NCBI GenBank assembly: GCA_021163175.1
Contig: JAGGXG010000149.1
Location: 1-9,724, forward strand
Origin: Thermoplasmata archaeon
GTDB lineage: Archaea > Thermoplasmatota > E2 > UBA202 > JdFR-43
DNA: 9,724 nucleotides
Direction of reading: 5' to 3'
The position numbers and the translations under genes are program-made. Shown here one piece after another: positions 1-7,245 of the stretch. The stretch's first letter is position 1. The number at the start of each line of letters is the position of its first letter. Below the pieces are notes generated by a model. It made no database searches. It was not told the DNA's origin and saw only the letters and a list, made by a program, of their open reading frames with translations.

Positions 1-1368
1 ATCTACACCTGTCGAATCTATAATAACGCATGTTATGTTTACCTTTCCTCCTGAAACCTGCGATGATGGACTTGCTGTAACACCTGATATGACCGGCGGG
101 CTATCATCAACAATATAGCTTTTGTTATGGGTTGCTTCTTCATTTCCTGCATTGTCATCGCTATAATATTCAACATAGTTTGTTCCTTCTTTTGTCAATG
201 AAAAGCTTCCAGAATAAACATAAAAATTGTTTCCTTTGCCAGCGCCACCCCCAGGCGTGGGATGCCAGCTTCCATTCCATATACGATAATATGTTGCATT
301 GACTCCAGAAATTGCATCTGTTGCAGAAAGCGTTATAGAAGCAGAAGAAGTTATATGATTTCCGTATGATGGCATTGCTGATATATGCGTCGATGGCGGT
401 GTTGTGTCCACTCCAGCTTTTTCTTCCGCTGCGCTTTTGCTCTCGCTATTACTTGCATTGTCCTCCGCTATAACAAAAAATTCATAGTAACCATCTCTAT
501 TTGGAGCGTTGAAATTCCATTGATATGGTGGCGAGCTGTCGATGGCAAAGCTCTGCCATGTTCCCCAGGTAGCGTTGTCACTGCTATAGCGATAATACAT
601 GGTAACGCTTTTTACGCCAGATAGCGAGTCGGAGGCTGTCGCATTTATTACGATTGGCAAAGAAGTATGCCAGTAGGATATTGCATTCATGCTCGATGAA
701 GGAGGCGTGACATCATAGGCGGCGCTTTCATCATAAATTGTGGGCCATGACTCAGCATTTCCTGCATCATCTCTGGCTATCGTTAGAAATCGGTAGAAGC
801 CTTCGCCGTCTGGAAAATTAAAGTTCCATTGCCATGGTGGAGCACTATCGATAGCAAAATCATTCCAAGAATTCCAAGTAGCGTTATCACTGCTATAGCG
901 ATATTTTAAAGTTACACTTGAAACATTGTAGTTATCGTTTGCAGTAGCAGTTATGGAAGCTGTGGAATTATACCAGTATTTTGGTAAAGCATCGACAGAA
1001 CTTGATGGAGATGTAGTATCTTGCAATGTAAAACTATAGCTGGATGAAACATTCCATCCTGTGGAATTGTAAGCTTTTACAATATATGAATATGTGCCTA
1101 AAGGATCAGGATATGCATATGTATTGTTGTAATACCATGTTGTTGTGGAAGCTATATTTGTCATCGAGTAATTTCCCATGAGTGTTGCATTTGGATAATA
1201 AATTTCAACATATACTTGCGATGCATTCGTTATATCTGCTGTTATATTATTGTATCCCGGAACTTCAACAGGATCAGGAACATCTGTTATACTATTTATT
1301 TTTGGCTGAGCCATTGAATATATTGCTACAAGGAGCAAGGCAATCAATATACCATGTATTTTCTTCAT
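1..1368 (-). CDS. Secreted surface protein with tandem Ig/fibronectin-like domains (partial, N-terminal 456 residues)
   Basis: The frame is open from the ATG at 1368 to the window edge with no stop, so the C-terminus is missing. Residues 1-20 form a signal peptide (Lys-Lys, a hydrophobic core, then a likely cut after SMA at 20). Beta-sandwich-like modules follow, at roughly 21-116, 117-219, 220-321, 322-421 and from 422 on. Most begin with a D-x-T-x-P-P/S type linker. Modules 2 and 3 are close duplicates sharing YRYSSDNATW and FAIDS-PP-QWNFN, offset by exactly 103 residues. Module 4, with YYRIWNGSW and EGTNYVEYYSDDNAGNEE, resembles OmpL47-type beta domains. I count 17 N-x-S/T sequons, so heavy N-glycosylation is plausible. 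A TATA-like box sits about 24 nt upstream with no SD, which supports this start. Likely role is a cell-surface or secreted binding or structural protein. No catalytic domain is visible in this part and the ligand is unknown. Confidence 0.85.
   Translation of the reverse strand, partial: MKKIHGILIALLLVAIYSMAQPKINSITDVPDPVEVPGYNNITADITNASQVYVEIYYPNATLMGNYSMTNIASTTTWYYNNTYAYPDPLGTYSYIVKAYNSTGWNVSSSYSFTLQDTTSPSSSVDALPKYWYNSTASITATANDNYNVSSVTLKYRYSSDNATWNSWNDFAIDSAPPWQWNFNFPDGEGFYRFLTIARDDAGNAESWPTIYDESAAYDVTPPSSSMNAISYWHTSLPIVINATASDSLSGVKSVTMYYRYSSDNATWGTWQSFAIDSSPPYQWNFNAPNRDGYYEFFVIAEDNASNSESKSAAEEKAGVDTTPPSTHISAMPSYGNHITSSASITLSATDAISGVNATYYRIWNGSWHPTPGGGAGKGNNFYVYSGSFSLTKEGTNYVEYYSDDNAGNEEATHNKSYIVDDSPPVISGVTASPSSQVSGGKVNITCVIIDSTGVD
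569..903 (-). repeat. Intragenic duplication of an Ig-like module (309-bp offset)
   Basis: The 26-bp segments at 569-594 and 878-903 differ at one base and lie 309 bp (103 codons) apart in the same reading frame. They encode the shared YRYSSDNAT stretch of two adjacent beta modules. Similarity continues for about 35 residues at protein level with more DNA divergence. This indicates domain duplication inside the surface protein gene rather than a mobile repeat. Confidence 0.75.
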
Positions 1369-1388
1369 AGAATTATAAGTGTTTTCTT

Positions 1389-1396
1389 TATTTAAA
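1389..1396 (-). promoter_or_regulatory. TATA-like box for the surface protein gene
   Basis: On the minus strand this reads TTTAAATA, centred about 24 nt upstream of the ATG at 1368. That is the usual TATA-to-start distance in archaea, so transcription would begin at or within a few bases of the ATG. No SD precedes the ATG, which fits a leaderless mRNA. Confidence 0.5.
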
Positions 1397-1461
1397 GTTT
1401 TACAAGAATTTAGAGGCAAGTGAAAGCTTGTGAAGCCAGATACTGCTTTTGTGAGACGTAC

Positions 1462-1908
1462 TCACTCTTTGATCATATCCATTAAGTTGATTGGATGCGG
1501 TAATACCTGGAATCCTTGTGGCGTTTTACCTGTTTCAAATATAGTTTGCCAGTATTCATAATTTTGTTTTCCGCCAAACACAGTGTTGGACAATTCTTTA
1601 TTCACCCATATTGGGAGATCTCTTAGGTTTCTAACAAATATTCTTATCCTATCCCATAATGGTTCCGGAAAACTATATTGGAATAGTTTATTTTCATCTA
1701 TGGGTTTTCCTTGCATTATGAAATAATTTTTTATTATCTGTGCCACATACTTAAGCCAATTGTATATTATTTCTTCTTTACTCATTCTATATGCAATTAG
1801 GTGAGGCTCTGGAATGTTTTCCCCTTTTTGTATTCTATTTTCTATCCTATAGGTACCTATATCAGGATCAAATCTTCCAATATAAATTTCCTCAGCGATG
1901 ATATTCAT
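1462..1908 (-). pseudogene. C-terminal part of the frameshifted HNH-DGQHR protein
   Basis: This frame can start at an ATG at 1908, giving 148 residues, but no SD precedes that ATG. The frame is open further upstream to 2022. There it reads through YRDALQTPINYRLEEGEN and ELEKQQILRL straight into the ATG-encoded part with no break in character. The simplest reading is that this is the downstream part of the gene at 1971-3065, split by a shift at the TA/A5 tract near 1995-2006. The sequence is rich in aromatic and charged residues. It has no motif I recognise, no signal peptide and no membrane segment. It could instead be a separate small protein. I favour the split-gene reading because the joined product is continuous and the second start is unsupported. 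A short hairpin (GTGAG/CTCAC, 1451-1465) overlaps the stop codon. Confidence 0.7.
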
Positions 1909-1970
1909 TAACCTAAGAATTTGTTGTTTCTCAAGCTCCCTTGGATTTTCTCCCTCTTCTAATCTATAAT

Positions 1971-3065
1971 TTATGGGTGTTTGTAGTGCATCTCTATATA
2001 TAAAAACGAATAGAATGTTTTCTCAATGGTACTATACGATAGTGGTTTTTCTTTGGCTCTCCCTCCAAAGTCTATAAAATCTTTAAGCTTGTTGTCTGGA
2101 TTATGTGTAATCCAATCTCTTATTGAGTCCAATATATATCTTTTCATTTCCCGTGATTCACCTCTAAAATATTTTACCAAATCTGCTTCTGAAAAACTGT
2201 AATCATCCTCTGCTAACCCTCGTTCCTTTTTATATCTTTCAACTCTTTCTATATACAATGCACTTCCAAGATGTCTTTGTACAGACTTATCAAAAGCAAC
2301 CTGCCTTAAAGTAGTCCCAGCATTTGTATTCGTAGTGAGTAAGACATCTAAGTCTGGATTAACGAATACTCTAACAGGTAGCTCCCTTACACCCAATAAT
2401 ACTTGGGCGGCAGCTTTATGCTGACCATCAAAAACCCTAATTTCCGAAGATTCATTATCTGTTATAATGTATCCTAATGTTATATGCAGTTGAGGACGTT
2501 TTAGAAAGAACTCCTTGATTAGCTTAGATATGTTTTTTCCAATTGAACGAGGATTTATTCTTTCATCATGATGTAAATATTCAATGGGGAAAACCGCAAA
2601 AAAATATCTAAATCCACTGAGTCTATCTTCAAATATAGGATATTCATAGATCGTGTTGTCACCCATTTCTGGAAATGAGAATTTTATAGCATTTCCATCA
2701 ATCTTAAACCTTAATTTATATTTTGCTCCACCATATTCAGCAAATACATCACTAAGGTTTGGAGCATTGCCTTTTTTCTCAAGGGTCTTTTCTGAGATCT
2801 TAGAAAAATTATGGAGAATTCGAGCTATCCTAAGGTCGGCATCTTGCTTTGAGCGATTACAAGAATGATGAGTTATGGCAAAATTTGACGGATCATCTTT
2901 GCCTCCAATTTTTAATGGGATTACATGATCTATGTCTATTTTGTGAATTTCTAAATCTATTTCTTCACCACAAATAAAGCATTTATGATTTTGTGTCTCC
3001 CATAGTTTCCTAATAAGTTCATCACGTTCATTGGATTTTAACCTACTTAAATATAACGAGCCCAT
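1971..3065 (-). CDS. HNH endonuclease fused to a DGQHR (ParB/DndB-like) domain, frameshifted at its 3' end
   Basis: Residues 29-73 form a Cys-type HNH nuclease module: C29-x2-C32, IDHVIPL around D46-H47, N61 in DPSNF, then HHSCNRSK with C69 and N70. Such modules cut DNA using a metal ion. After a linker of about 130 residues, FDGQHKAAA at 212-220 is a DGQHR-type motif, followed by LPVRVFVNPDLD and TTNTNAGTTLR (about 229-254). This resembles DndB and other DGQHR proteins, which are found in DNA phosphorothioation and defence contexts. A strong SD, GGAGGTG, lies 5 nt before the ATG and fixes the start. The frame ends early in KHP; a one-unit change in the TA tract near 1995-2002 would extend it to about 533 residues ending at 1462. 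No modification or Dnd genes lie nearby. Role in defence or in a mobile element is inference; the target is unknown. Confidence 0.75.
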   Translation of the reverse strand: MGSLYLSRLKSNERDELIRKLWETQNHKCFICGEEIDLEIHKIDIDHVIPLKIGGKDDPSNFAITHHSCNRSKQDADLRIARILHNFSKISEKTLEKKGNAPNLSDVFAEYGGAKYKLRFKIDGNAIKFSFPEMGDNTIYEYPIFEDRLSGFRYFFAVFPIEYLHHDERINPRSIGKNISKLIKEFFLKRPQLHITLGYIITDNESSEIRVFDGQHKAAAQVLLGVRELPVRVFVNPDLDVLLTTNTNAGTTLRQVAFDKSVQRHLGSALYIERVERYKKERGLAEDDYSFSEADLVKYFRGESREMKRYILDSIRDWITHNPDNKLKDFIDFGGRAKEKPLSYSTIEKTFYSFLYIEMHYKHP

Positions 3066-3070
3066 CTTTT

Positions 3071-3077
3071 CACCTCC
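3071..3077 (-). promoter_or_regulatory. Shine-Dalgarno of the HNH-DGQHR gene
   Basis: Minus-strand GGAGGTG is a near-full match to the anti-SD of archaeal 16S rRNA, 5 nt before the ATG at 3065. It implies a leadered transcript, unlike the leaderless-looking genes around it. No convincing TATA box could be singled out in the 182-bp gap 3066-3247. Confidence 0.8.
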
Positions 3078-3247
3078 AATAGCATCTGTCCCCTAACTCC
3101 AAATACCCAAAATTTTCATTCACATAACTTTTCCTTTCAGAATTAAAATGGATTATTCCCACTTCATTTCTCATCATTTTATCATGCATTTATGCATTAA
3201 AAATATTGCGCCATTTCAAATAATCTTTTTGGAAAATCTTTCATTTT

Positions 3248-3889
3248 TCACAACATATCATACCATTTTATTATTCTTTCAGCCCATTTTAGCTTTCTTG
3301 CTTTTATCATGGCGTCTTTTCCTTCTTTTTCAACCACGTTTTCAAAATCAAATCCTATGAGAAAAATTCTGCATGCATGAAAATGACGGGCCATGCAATA
3401 TGCCCTGTCTCCATCGGTAAAACCTCCGAAGTTGTAAACGCCATCAAAAGGCTCTGTTTGAGTTGTTATGGCGACGTAGCCCTCGAATTTGGGAAGCCAT
3501 TTTTTTAACGCCTCTATATTATCACCATGAGCATGAACAACTGCAATGCTTTTCTTTTTATTTGCCTCCAGAATATCCTGCATATTTCCATCCAAATCTG
3601 TAACAATTATATCGGGAATCTTTCCATGAGCCATGAGAAGAGATGTGGCTTCATCGGCAGCAATGACAACGCCCCTCGCCCTCGCAATGTCTTCTTTCCG
3701 CAGGGCGGCGCCGCATATGGCGGCAGGCTTGAATTGAATCATGCTCTTCAATTTTTCAACGCCTGCTCTTTTTAAACCGTTGGCTAATTCATTTGCAATG
3801 ATGGCAGCCTCTCTATCCTTTTTTTCATCATATCCAAACTCCTTCAAAATTTTTTCATACAATGGCTTCCATCTTTCCCATTCCATCAT
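3248..3889 (-). CDS. mptE: MptE-like 6-hydroxymethyl-7,8-dihydropterin diphosphokinase (DUF115 type)
   Basis: The protein has the conserved blocks of the archaeal MptE/DUF115 family: IIVTDLDG (about residues 94-101), HAHGDN (about 119-124) and NFGGFTDGDRA (about 153-163), then IFLIGFDF. Members transfer diphosphate from ATP to 6-hydroxymethyl-7,8-dihydropterin, a cytosolic step towards methanopterin or folate-type cofactors. Length of 213 residues is normal or slightly short. I chose the ATG at 3889 because it overlaps the guaA stop as ATGA, the usual translational coupling; a GTG at 3895 would add two residues. It is the last gene of the purE-guaA operon. One oddity: where relatives usually carry a G-x-G-P-S-L loop this protein has ICGAALRKED (about 58-67), and ADGAT is ADEAT. 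So substrate or activity may differ, though the TDLDG and HAHGDN blocks are intact. Confidence 0.8.
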   Translation of the reverse strand: MMEWERWKPLYEKILKEFGYDEKKDREAAIIANELANGLKRAGVEKLKSMIQFKPAAICGAALRKEDIARARGVVIAADEATSLLMAHGKIPDIIVTDLDGNMQDILEANKKKSIAVVHAHGDNIEALKKWLPKFEGYVAITTQTEPFDGVYNFGGFTDGDRAYCMARHFHACRIFLIGFDFENVVEKEGKDAMIKARKLKWAERIIKWYDML

Positions 3890-4827
3890 TCCCACTCTAT
3901 AGTTGCTGGCGGCTTGTTTGTTATGTCATACACAACTCTATTCACGCCTTTTATTTCATTCGTTATTCTCGTTGCTATTCTTTCCAGCAAGCTGTAAGGC
4001 AAATGGGTGAATGAAGCTGTCATAGCATCTATGCTATCCACGCTTCTTATCGCAATTGTGTAGCCATATGCTCTTTTATCTCCATGAACCCCAACACTTT
4101 TTATTGGAAGCAAGACTGCAAAATACTGCCATGGCTTTTCCATTCCTTTTTCCACCTCTTTCTCAATCTCTTCCTCAACAATGTGGCATGCTTCTCTTAC
4201 AATATCAAGCTTTTCTTTTGTCACCTCTCCTATAATGCGTATTGCCAAACCAGGCCCGGGAAAAGGCTGGCGTTCCGCCACCTTTAAGCCCAGATATTTA
4301 GCCAGCTTTCTAACCTCATCTTTATACAGATCTCTTAAAGGTTCAACGATTTTAAGCTTCATTTTCATAGGCAATCCACCAACATTATGATGGCTTTTTA
4401 TTGTATCTCTAAGTCCTCCTCCACTTTCAATCCAGTCTGGAGCTATTGTTCCCTGTATCAAGTATTCGGCTTTCTCCTTTTTTGCAACTTCCTCAAAAAT
4501 CTTTATGAAAAGCTCTCCTATTATTTTTCTTTTTTTCTCGGGATCAACAACTCCTTTCAAAGCCTGCAGGAATCTGTCAGCAGCTTCAACTTTAACAAAT
4601 TTCAATGGCATTTTTTTGAATAACGCTTCCACCTCCTTACTTTCATTTTTTCTCATTAACCCTGTATCGACATATACTGCAACCAAATTTTCTCCCAATG
4701 CCATGCTTCCGAGCTTGGCTGCCACACTTGAATCAACACCTCCAGAAACTGCAATAATTGCTTTTCCCTTAACAGCGCTTTTCAACTTCTCTACAGCTTC
4801 TTCGACAAATTTTTCCTCATTGAACAT
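3886..4827 (-). CDS. guaAB: GMP synthase subunit B (ATP-pyrophosphatase/dimerisation subunit, archaeal split type)
   Basis: The enzyme adenylates XMP and aminates it to GMP with ammonia supplied by a separate glutaminase subunit. Visible motifs are the ATP-binding PP-loop SGGVDSS (residues 28-34), GGGLRDTIKSHHNVGGLP in the synthetase domain, RQPFPGPGLAIR (186-197), and the C-terminal KPPATIEWE that ends GMP synthases. No glutamine amidotransferase domain is present and none is encoded next door, so this is the two-subunit archaeal form. The start at 4827 gives 313 residues, typical for the subunit. It is preceded by a purine-rich SD (4835-4844) and matches the usual MF-x-x-EKFVEE beginning. 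An in-frame ATG at 4860 would add 11 residues lying inside purE. The gene overlaps the end of purE by 11 bp and the mptE-like start by 4 bp. Confidence 0.93.
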   Translation of the reverse strand: MFNEEKFVEEAVEKLKSAVKGKAIIAVSGGVDSSVAAKLGSMALGENLVAVYVDTGLMRKNESKEVEALFKKMPLKFVKVEAADRFLQALKGVVDPEKKRKIIGELFIKIFEEVAKKEKAEYLIQGTIAPDWIESGGGLRDTIKSHHNVGGLPMKMKLKIVEPLRDLYKDEVRKLAKYLGLKVAERQPFPGPGLAIRIIGEVTKEKLDIVREACHIVEEEIEKEVEKGMEKPWQYFAVLLPIKSVGVHGDKRAYGYTIAIRSVDSIDAMTASFTHLPYSLLERIATRITNEIKGVNRVVYDITNKPPATIEWE

Positions 4828-5257
4828 ATTTTTTCCTCTCCTCCTCTCTATACTCTTCAAGCTTTTTCCTCAAACTTTCATCTTTTAAAGAAAGGATTTC
4901 GACTGCAAGCAAGGCGGCATTGTCGCCTCTGTCTAAACCGACAGCTGCAACAGGCACTCCAGGAGGCATTTGGACAATGGAAAGAATCGCATCCAGATTA
5001 AGCTTTCCAGAAACAGGAACACCTATAACGGGCTTTGTTGTATGAGCTGCTATACTTCCTGGCAAAGAAGCCGATAAACCAGCTATTGCTATGAAAATAT
5101 CTGCATCGCTTTTCGCCACTTCTTTAACTTTTTCAGGCGTTCTGTGGCTGGAGGCGAGAACAGTTTCATATTCGATGCCAAATTTTTTCAGCATTTCCTC
5201 TGCCTTCTTTGCAACGTGCTCATCGCTTTTTGAGCCCATCACGATCGTTACTTTCAT
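4817..5257 (-). CDS. purE: N5-carboxyaminoimidazole ribonucleotide mutase / AIR carboxylase catalytic subunit PurE
   Basis: PurE forms 4-carboxyaminoimidazole ribonucleotide (CAIR) in de novo purine synthesis. Family motifs in order: VMGSKSD (6-12), SSHRTP (36-41, replacing the common SAHRTP but keeping the catalytic His), AGLSASLPGSIAAHT (59-73), PVIGVPV (76-82), IVQMPPGVPVAAVG (94-107) and NAALLA (113-118). Length of 146 residues is normal for a stand-alone enzyme. The SHRTP and MPPG motifs match the bacterial class I form rather than the animal AIR carboxylase. No purK is in view, so whether it uses N5-CAIR or AIR plus CO2 is open. It is the first gene of a purE-guaA-mptE operon, starting 30 nt after the peptidase stop. 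No SD is visible and a TATA-like box lies about 25 nt upstream of the ATG, so it may be transcribed leaderless. Confidence 0.95.
   Translation of the reverse strand: MKVTIVMGSKSDEHVAKKAEEMLKKFGIEYETVLASSHRTPEKVKEVAKSDADIFIAIAGLSASLPGSIAAHTTKPVIGVPVSGKLNLDAILSIVQMPPGVPVAAVGLDRGDNAALLAVEILSLKDESLRKKLEEYREEERKKYVQ
4835..4844 (-). promoter_or_regulatory. Shine-Dalgarno deciding the guaA subunit B start
   Basis: The minus strand reads GGAGGAGAGG, ending 7 nt before the ATG at 4827, inside the last codons of purE. It favours this ATG over the one at 4860 and explains how the internal operon gene is translated. Confidence 0.7.
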
Positions 5258-5277
5258 AAAGATAAAAGAAAGGGAGA

Positions 5278-5285
5278 AATAAAAA
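5278..5285 (-). promoter_or_regulatory. Possible TATA-like box for the purE operon
   Basis: Minus-strand TTTTTATT is centred about 25 nt upstream of the purE ATG, just after the peptidase stop codon. Since purE has no SD, a leaderless start here is plausible, but AT-rich spacers often give such matches by chance. Confidence 0.3.
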
Positions 5286-5287
5286 TT

Positions 5288-7213
5288 TTAGTATCCTCCT
5301 ATATGCATGCTTGGATCGCCAAACAAAACCCACTCCTGGACAGTCTTCAAATTGACCAGATCCGCTGTATGTGGATTGTCCTTCCAGTCCATCTCCCAGT
5401 TTATCGGGAATTTGTTTATGTAATCTGTTATGGCAGCCTCGAAAGCCTCGCCAAGCACATGTTTTCCGCCATGATTGTACACCTCGAAGAAATGTGGCTC
5501 AAGCCATCCGTCCAAATATTGTATGCAATCTGGTATGCCATCTGGAACACTATCAGGAATCTCGTCAACGGGGCCATCGCCAATCGTCCCATAGCCGAGG
5601 CCAGTATTTCCTATCGTGGCTATGCTTCCTCCTTTGCCATTACGCAAAAACTGCCATCCCCAGCATGCTGGAGCCATGTCTCCAAGATAATAAGCCCATA
5701 TGCCCTCTTGCAGGAATTTGAATATGCTTACATTGAACTGGCAGTTGTGGCAGCCTCCAACGACAAGAACAGGAAGTTTTCCGTCATTGCTCAAACTTTT
5801 TATGTCTGCAAGGCTAAAATCAATCCATGTATTGAAATCGTTGTGCGGGTGTGTAGCCCACGAGGCAGGATTTCCGTGCCCGCTGAAATATACGAAGCCT
5901 GCTCCCTGCGAGATAACATTCACAGCATTCTCGGGCGTAAATTCAATGTCGCCGCCTTCAACCCATATGCGTATTGCATCAAATCCGTCCATGTATTTTA
6001 TTGCCTGCTCATTTTCAACTTGTCCTTCTATATAATCTGTTCCAACTTCTTCGTCAGGAAAAGAATCTCCCCCTATTGTTACAAATTTTTTGAACCATGC
6101 TTCATTCTTTGCATTGCTATTTTCATACGCCATTATTTTTTCAACAATAGATTTTGCTTCTATTTTATTACGACATGCAAGCCTTCCAACATACACATCA
6201 GGATATAAATCGAGGACATCCTTGTTGTTTTTATTCCACTCCGCAAACACTCCATTTCCATTGCTATCCCAGTCTTCAAAAACAATCTTGCCATCTTCAT
6301 ATTTATAAATGTCGGCAAAATAAAGATCAGAAAGATAACTTGCCTCCCAGCTGCTGTTGTCATCCAGATGGCTATATCTGACAGGCACCCACCATCTCAT
6401 GCTCTGTCTTTTCATTCCTCCAAAAAGCAAAACATATTTTATTCCATCCTGTTCTATCTCATCCTTAATTGCATATTTTACCTTTTCAGCATCGTCGCGA
6501 CCATTATATTTGGAGATGGCATCCTCAACACTCATAAACTTTGTCCTTATTCCATGATTTTCTTTATGCTCTATCAATGGCTGTATAATGTCTTGCCATT
6601 TTGAAGGAGCTATAATGAGCAAATCATATACGTTGTTGAAGCTCATGCTGCCTTCTTCATATCTTATTTTTATTTTTGCATCCTTCATATATTCAATTTC
6701 ATTTCTCACGGCATTGTAACGGCACGGAAACATTTTAATGGTAAGGAAAATAACATGCTGCCCATCTTTCAATCCAGCTCCAATATTATAAAAATACCAT
6801 TTCTGCGGATAAAATTCATCTTTGTTATAAATGCTGCTCAATTTCATTTCGTAACTTTTTGTTCCCAGTGGAATTGGTTTATAGGCGAGAGCTAATTTTT
6901 TGTTAATTTTGATTTTGTTGACGCCAAACTCTATGCTGACATCTTTTATTTTGCTTCCAAAAGGAAATGCGAATGTTTTTGTTATAACTGGCAATGAGGG
7001 AGCGTTTCCTATGGTATAGTAGCTTGCATTCTCCACGAAAATTTTTGCATATTTTTCATTTTCTATAATGGCAGGACTGCCAATGTGCATGTTAACAACT
7101 TTTTCAATTTCTTTGCTTTCGTGCAATTCCGAAAAATTCGTTTTTATGCTGTTCTGGCTGGAGGCGAGCATTAAAAAGATACCCAATACAATAACAATCT
7201 TTGATAGCCTCAT
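5288..7213 (-). CDS. Secreted gingipain-like cysteine peptidase (family C25)
   Basis: A signal peptide covers about residues 1-19, followed by an N-terminal prodomain-like region to about 190. The catalytic domain starts at VYDLLIIAPSKW (195-206) and continues with YVLLFGG, DVYVGRLACRN and FVTIGGDSF. The catalytic His is H446 in YFSGHGNPASW and the nucleophile Cys is C488 in VVGGCHNCQF, the clan CD arrangement. DWDSNGNGVFAEW (315-327) looks like a calcium-binding loop, and DSVPDGIPD (554-562) is another acidic repeat-like turn. It ends in LFGDPSMHIGGY, the usual end of the C25 core, with no added Ig domain, sorting signal or membrane anchor, so it is probably released or held non-covalently outside the cell. 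Four N-x-S/T sequons are present (N26, N62, N286, N494). It starts 26 nt after the upstream gene, without an SD. Arg or Lys specificity, as in gingipains, cannot be read from the sequence. Confidence 0.88.
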   Translation of the reverse strand: MRLSKIVIVLGIFLMLASSQNSIKTNFSELHESKEIEKVVNMHIGSPAIIENEKYAKIFVENASYYTIGNAPSLPVITKTFAFPFGSKIKDVSIEFGVNKIKINKKLALAYKPIPLGTKSYEMKLSSIYNKDEFYPQKWYFYNIGAGLKDGQHVIFLTIKMFPCRYNAVRNEIEYMKDAKIKIRYEEGSMSFNNVYDLLIIAPSKWQDIIQPLIEHKENHGIRTKFMSVEDAISKYNGRDDAEKVKYAIKDEIEQDGIKYVLLFGGMKRQSMRWWVPVRYSHLDDNSSWEASYLSDLYFADIYKYEDGKIVFEDWDSNGNGVFAEWNKNNKDVLDLYPDVYVGRLACRNKIEAKSIVEKIMAYENSNAKNEAWFKKFVTIGGDSFPDEEVGTDYIEGQVENEQAIKYMDGFDAIRIWVEGGDIEFTPENAVNVISQGAGFVYFSGHGNPASWATHPHNDFNTWIDFSLADIKSLSNDGKLPVLVVGGCHNCQFNVSIFKFLQEGIWAYYLGDMAPACWGWQFLRNGKGGSIATIGNTGLGYGTIGDGPVDEIPDSVPDGIPDCIQYLDGWLEPHFFEVYNHGGKHVLGEAFEAAITDYINKFPINWEMDWKDNPHTADLVNLKTVQEWVLFGDPSMHIGGY

Positions 7214-7237
7214 GAATTCATAATGAAATGATGTTTT

Positions 7238-7245
7238 TATTATTT
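7238..7245 (-). promoter_or_regulatory. Possible TATA-like box for the C25 peptidase gene
   Basis: Minus-strand AAATAATA, centred about 28 nt before the ATG at 7213, overlaps the stop codon of the membrane glycosyltransferase gene. No SD is seen before the ATG, which again suggests a leaderless transcript. The evidence is position and composition only. Confidence 0.35.

Noticed and set aside
1451..1465. Hairpin GTGAG-ACGTA-CTCAC at the end of the HNH-DGQHR gene as a terminator.
   Set aside because: The stem is only 5 bp and no T-rich run follows on the minus strand, so there is no real support for termination.
2001..2007. A programmed -1 ribosomal frameshift at G TTT TTA joining the two HNH-DGQHR frames.
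   Set aside because: The direction fits, but the heptamer lacks the X-XXY-YYZ identity (G instead of T), and no downstream stem or pseudoknot is evident. A TA-unit change explains the break more simply.
3184..3197. Paired ATGCAT motifs (ATGCAT-TT-ATGCAT) in the 182-bp gap as an operator.
   Set aside because: ATGCAT is a self-palindrome and common in AT-rich DNA. The site is about 120 bp upstream of the nearest start, with no second copy in the window.
5303..6208. A 301-codon open frame on the plus strand, opposite the peptidase gene, and smaller ones opposite the other genes.
   Set aside because: They are mirror frames of well-supported minus-strand genes. Their translations are rich in Cys, His, Ser and Phe with no domain pattern and no SD.
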